Shown here piece by piece: positions 5,511 to 6,220 of a stretch of 6,220 nucleotides of DNA. How positions within the stretch are numbered: the stretch's first letter is position 1; each line of letters opens with the position of its first letter. Source of the stretch: Acidobacteriota bacterium (GTDB taxonomy: Bacteria; Acidobacteriota; Terriglobia; Acidiferrales; UBA7541). The position numbers and the translations under genes are program-made. The notes under the pieces are model-generated. The model saw only the letters and a list, made by a program, of their open reading frames with translations, had not been told where the DNA came from and did no database searches. The stretch covers positions 3,118 to 9,337 of the forward strand of contig PLZZ01000166.1 of the NCBI GenBank assembly GCA_003153585.1, given 5' to 3'.

Positions 5511-6220
5511 ATGGGCGAAAGTTCCAGCGCGGGATCATCTGCACCGGCGAAACGCTGGCTCACGCGCGGCGTCCTGGGCATCGGGCTCGCTAGTCTGTTC
5601 TCGGACTGGGGGCACGAAGCTGCTACCGCGATCCTGCCTGCATTTCTCGCAAGCCTAGGCGCTCCGGCGTTTGCGCTGGGCGTGATCGAGGGCGTATCCG
5701 ACGGCCTCTCGAGTTTTGCAAAACTGGCCGGTGGCTGGATCGCAGATCGTCCAAGATGGCGCAAACCCACGGGAATCTTTGGATACCTGGCGACTGGCCT
5801 TTCGACGTTCGCTTACGCTTTCGCACAAAGCTGGCCGGCGATCCTCGTCATGCGCGCGCTTGGATGGACAGGCCGCGGCAGCCGCGGGCCGTCGCGCGAC
5901 ACACTGCTCGCGGATGCAGTAGCGCCCGAGCAGCAAGGCCGCGCATTCGGATTCGAGCGCGCGATGGACACCGTGGGCGCCGTTCTCGGCCCGCTTTGCG
6001 CCACGGCGTTGATCGGAATGCTCGGCGCGCGCGGCGTTCTGAAATGGACGCTCGTGCCCGGCTTGGCCGCAGCGGTTGCATTTGCGTTTCTCGTGCCGGC
6101 CCCGAAACGCGCGGACGGACATCACGCTCCGAGCTTTGCGTCCAGCCTGGGGCAGATGCCCAAAACCTATTGGCATTTTCTTGCCGGCGTTTTCGCGCAC
6201 GGCCTCGGCGATTTCGCGCC
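5511..6220 (+). CDS. MFS transporter, N-terminal half (3' end outside window)
   Basis: From the ATG at 5511 the frame stays open for 236 codons to the window edge. The protein has a short polar N-terminus (1-19), then about six hydrophobic segments (roughly 20-42, 47-77, 87-105, 106-118, 148-172, 178-196), a basic loop (197-219) and the start of a seventh segment: the first half of a 12-helix major facilitator. Loop 2-3 has the MFS motif A form GGWIADRPRWRKP (74-86). Helix 4 and its loop give RALGWTGRGSRGPSRD (116-131), and FGFERAMDTVGAVLGP (146-161) follows. The last two are typical of one bacterial MFS subgroup of unassigned substrate. TM1 carries Asp32, His35 and Glu36, matching the charged TM1 of that subgroup. 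No clear Shine-Dalgarno precedes the ATG. With only 14 nt after the NTPase stop, translation may be coupled. It is probably a proton-linked transporter in the inner membrane; direction and substrate cannot be read from the sequence. Confidence 0.9.
   Translation, partial: MGESSSAGSSAPAKRWLTRGVLGIGLASLFSDWGHEAATAILPAFLASLGAPAFALGVIEGVSDGLSSFAKLAGGWIADRPRWRKPTGIFGYLATGLSTFAYAFAQSWPAILVMRALGWTGRGSRGPSRDTLLADAVAPEQQGRAFGFERAMDTVGAVLGPLCATALIGMLGARGVLKWTLVPGLAAAVAFAFLVPAPKRADGHHAPSFASSLGQMPKTYWHFLAGVFAHGLGDFA

Noticed and set aside
5360..6200. Minus-strand open frames opposite the NTPase end and the MFS gene
   Set aside because: They are rich in Arg, Ala and Ser without recognisable motifs, as expected for shadow frames in GC-rich coding DNA. 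The plus strand carries clear MFS motifs throughout.

Overview
The window shows dense, ordinary bacterial chromosome with moderately high GC, short intergenic gaps, ATG/GTG/TTG starts and Shine-Dalgarno sites. There are no RNA genes, CRISPR arrays, insertion sequences, integrases or phage genes. The gene content and the style of the proteins fit an environmental bacterium such as a member of the Acidobacteriota: a DUF2207 membrane protein with a Gly-rich tail, an exported M28 peptidase with an Ala/Pro-rich C-terminus, and a DinB/GNAT pair. That assignment is inference from recognition, not from a database comparison.

Layout, left to right. Bases 1-645 (+) hold the C-terminal part of a DUF2207 membrane protein, cut by the window edge. 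A 219 bp gap follows. Bases 865-1614 (+) encode a complete classical short-chain dehydrogenase/reductase starting at GTG behind a strong ribosome binding site. It converges, with a 42 bp gap, on a four-gene minus-strand cluster. In transcription order this cluster is an exported M28 zinc peptidase (4718-3189), D-aminoacyl-tRNA deacylase dtd (3152-2703), a DinB-fold protein (2600-2139) and a GNAT acetyltransferase (2142-1657). The last two overlap as ATGA. A 190 bp divergent intergenic region (4719-4908) holds a credible sigma70-type promoter for the peptidase, with an inverted repeat over its -35 box. On its other side, on the plus strand, are a small P-loop NTPase/kinase-like protein (4909-5496, TTG start) and, 14 bp later, an MFS transporter (5511 to the window edge, cut at its 3' end).

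Functional picture. The minus-strand cluster mixes exported peptide hydrolysis, tRNA proofreading against D-amino acids and two small cytoplasmic enzymes of unknown substrate. Co-transcription is likely from spacing, but a shared pathway is not evident. The NTPase-MFS pair is the least explained unit: a NadR-like nucleotide-binding fold next to a transporter could act on the same small molecule, but nothing in the sequence names it. I found no convincing new biological system. Most of the window is recognisable housekeeping or accessory metabolism, and the findings are modest leads.
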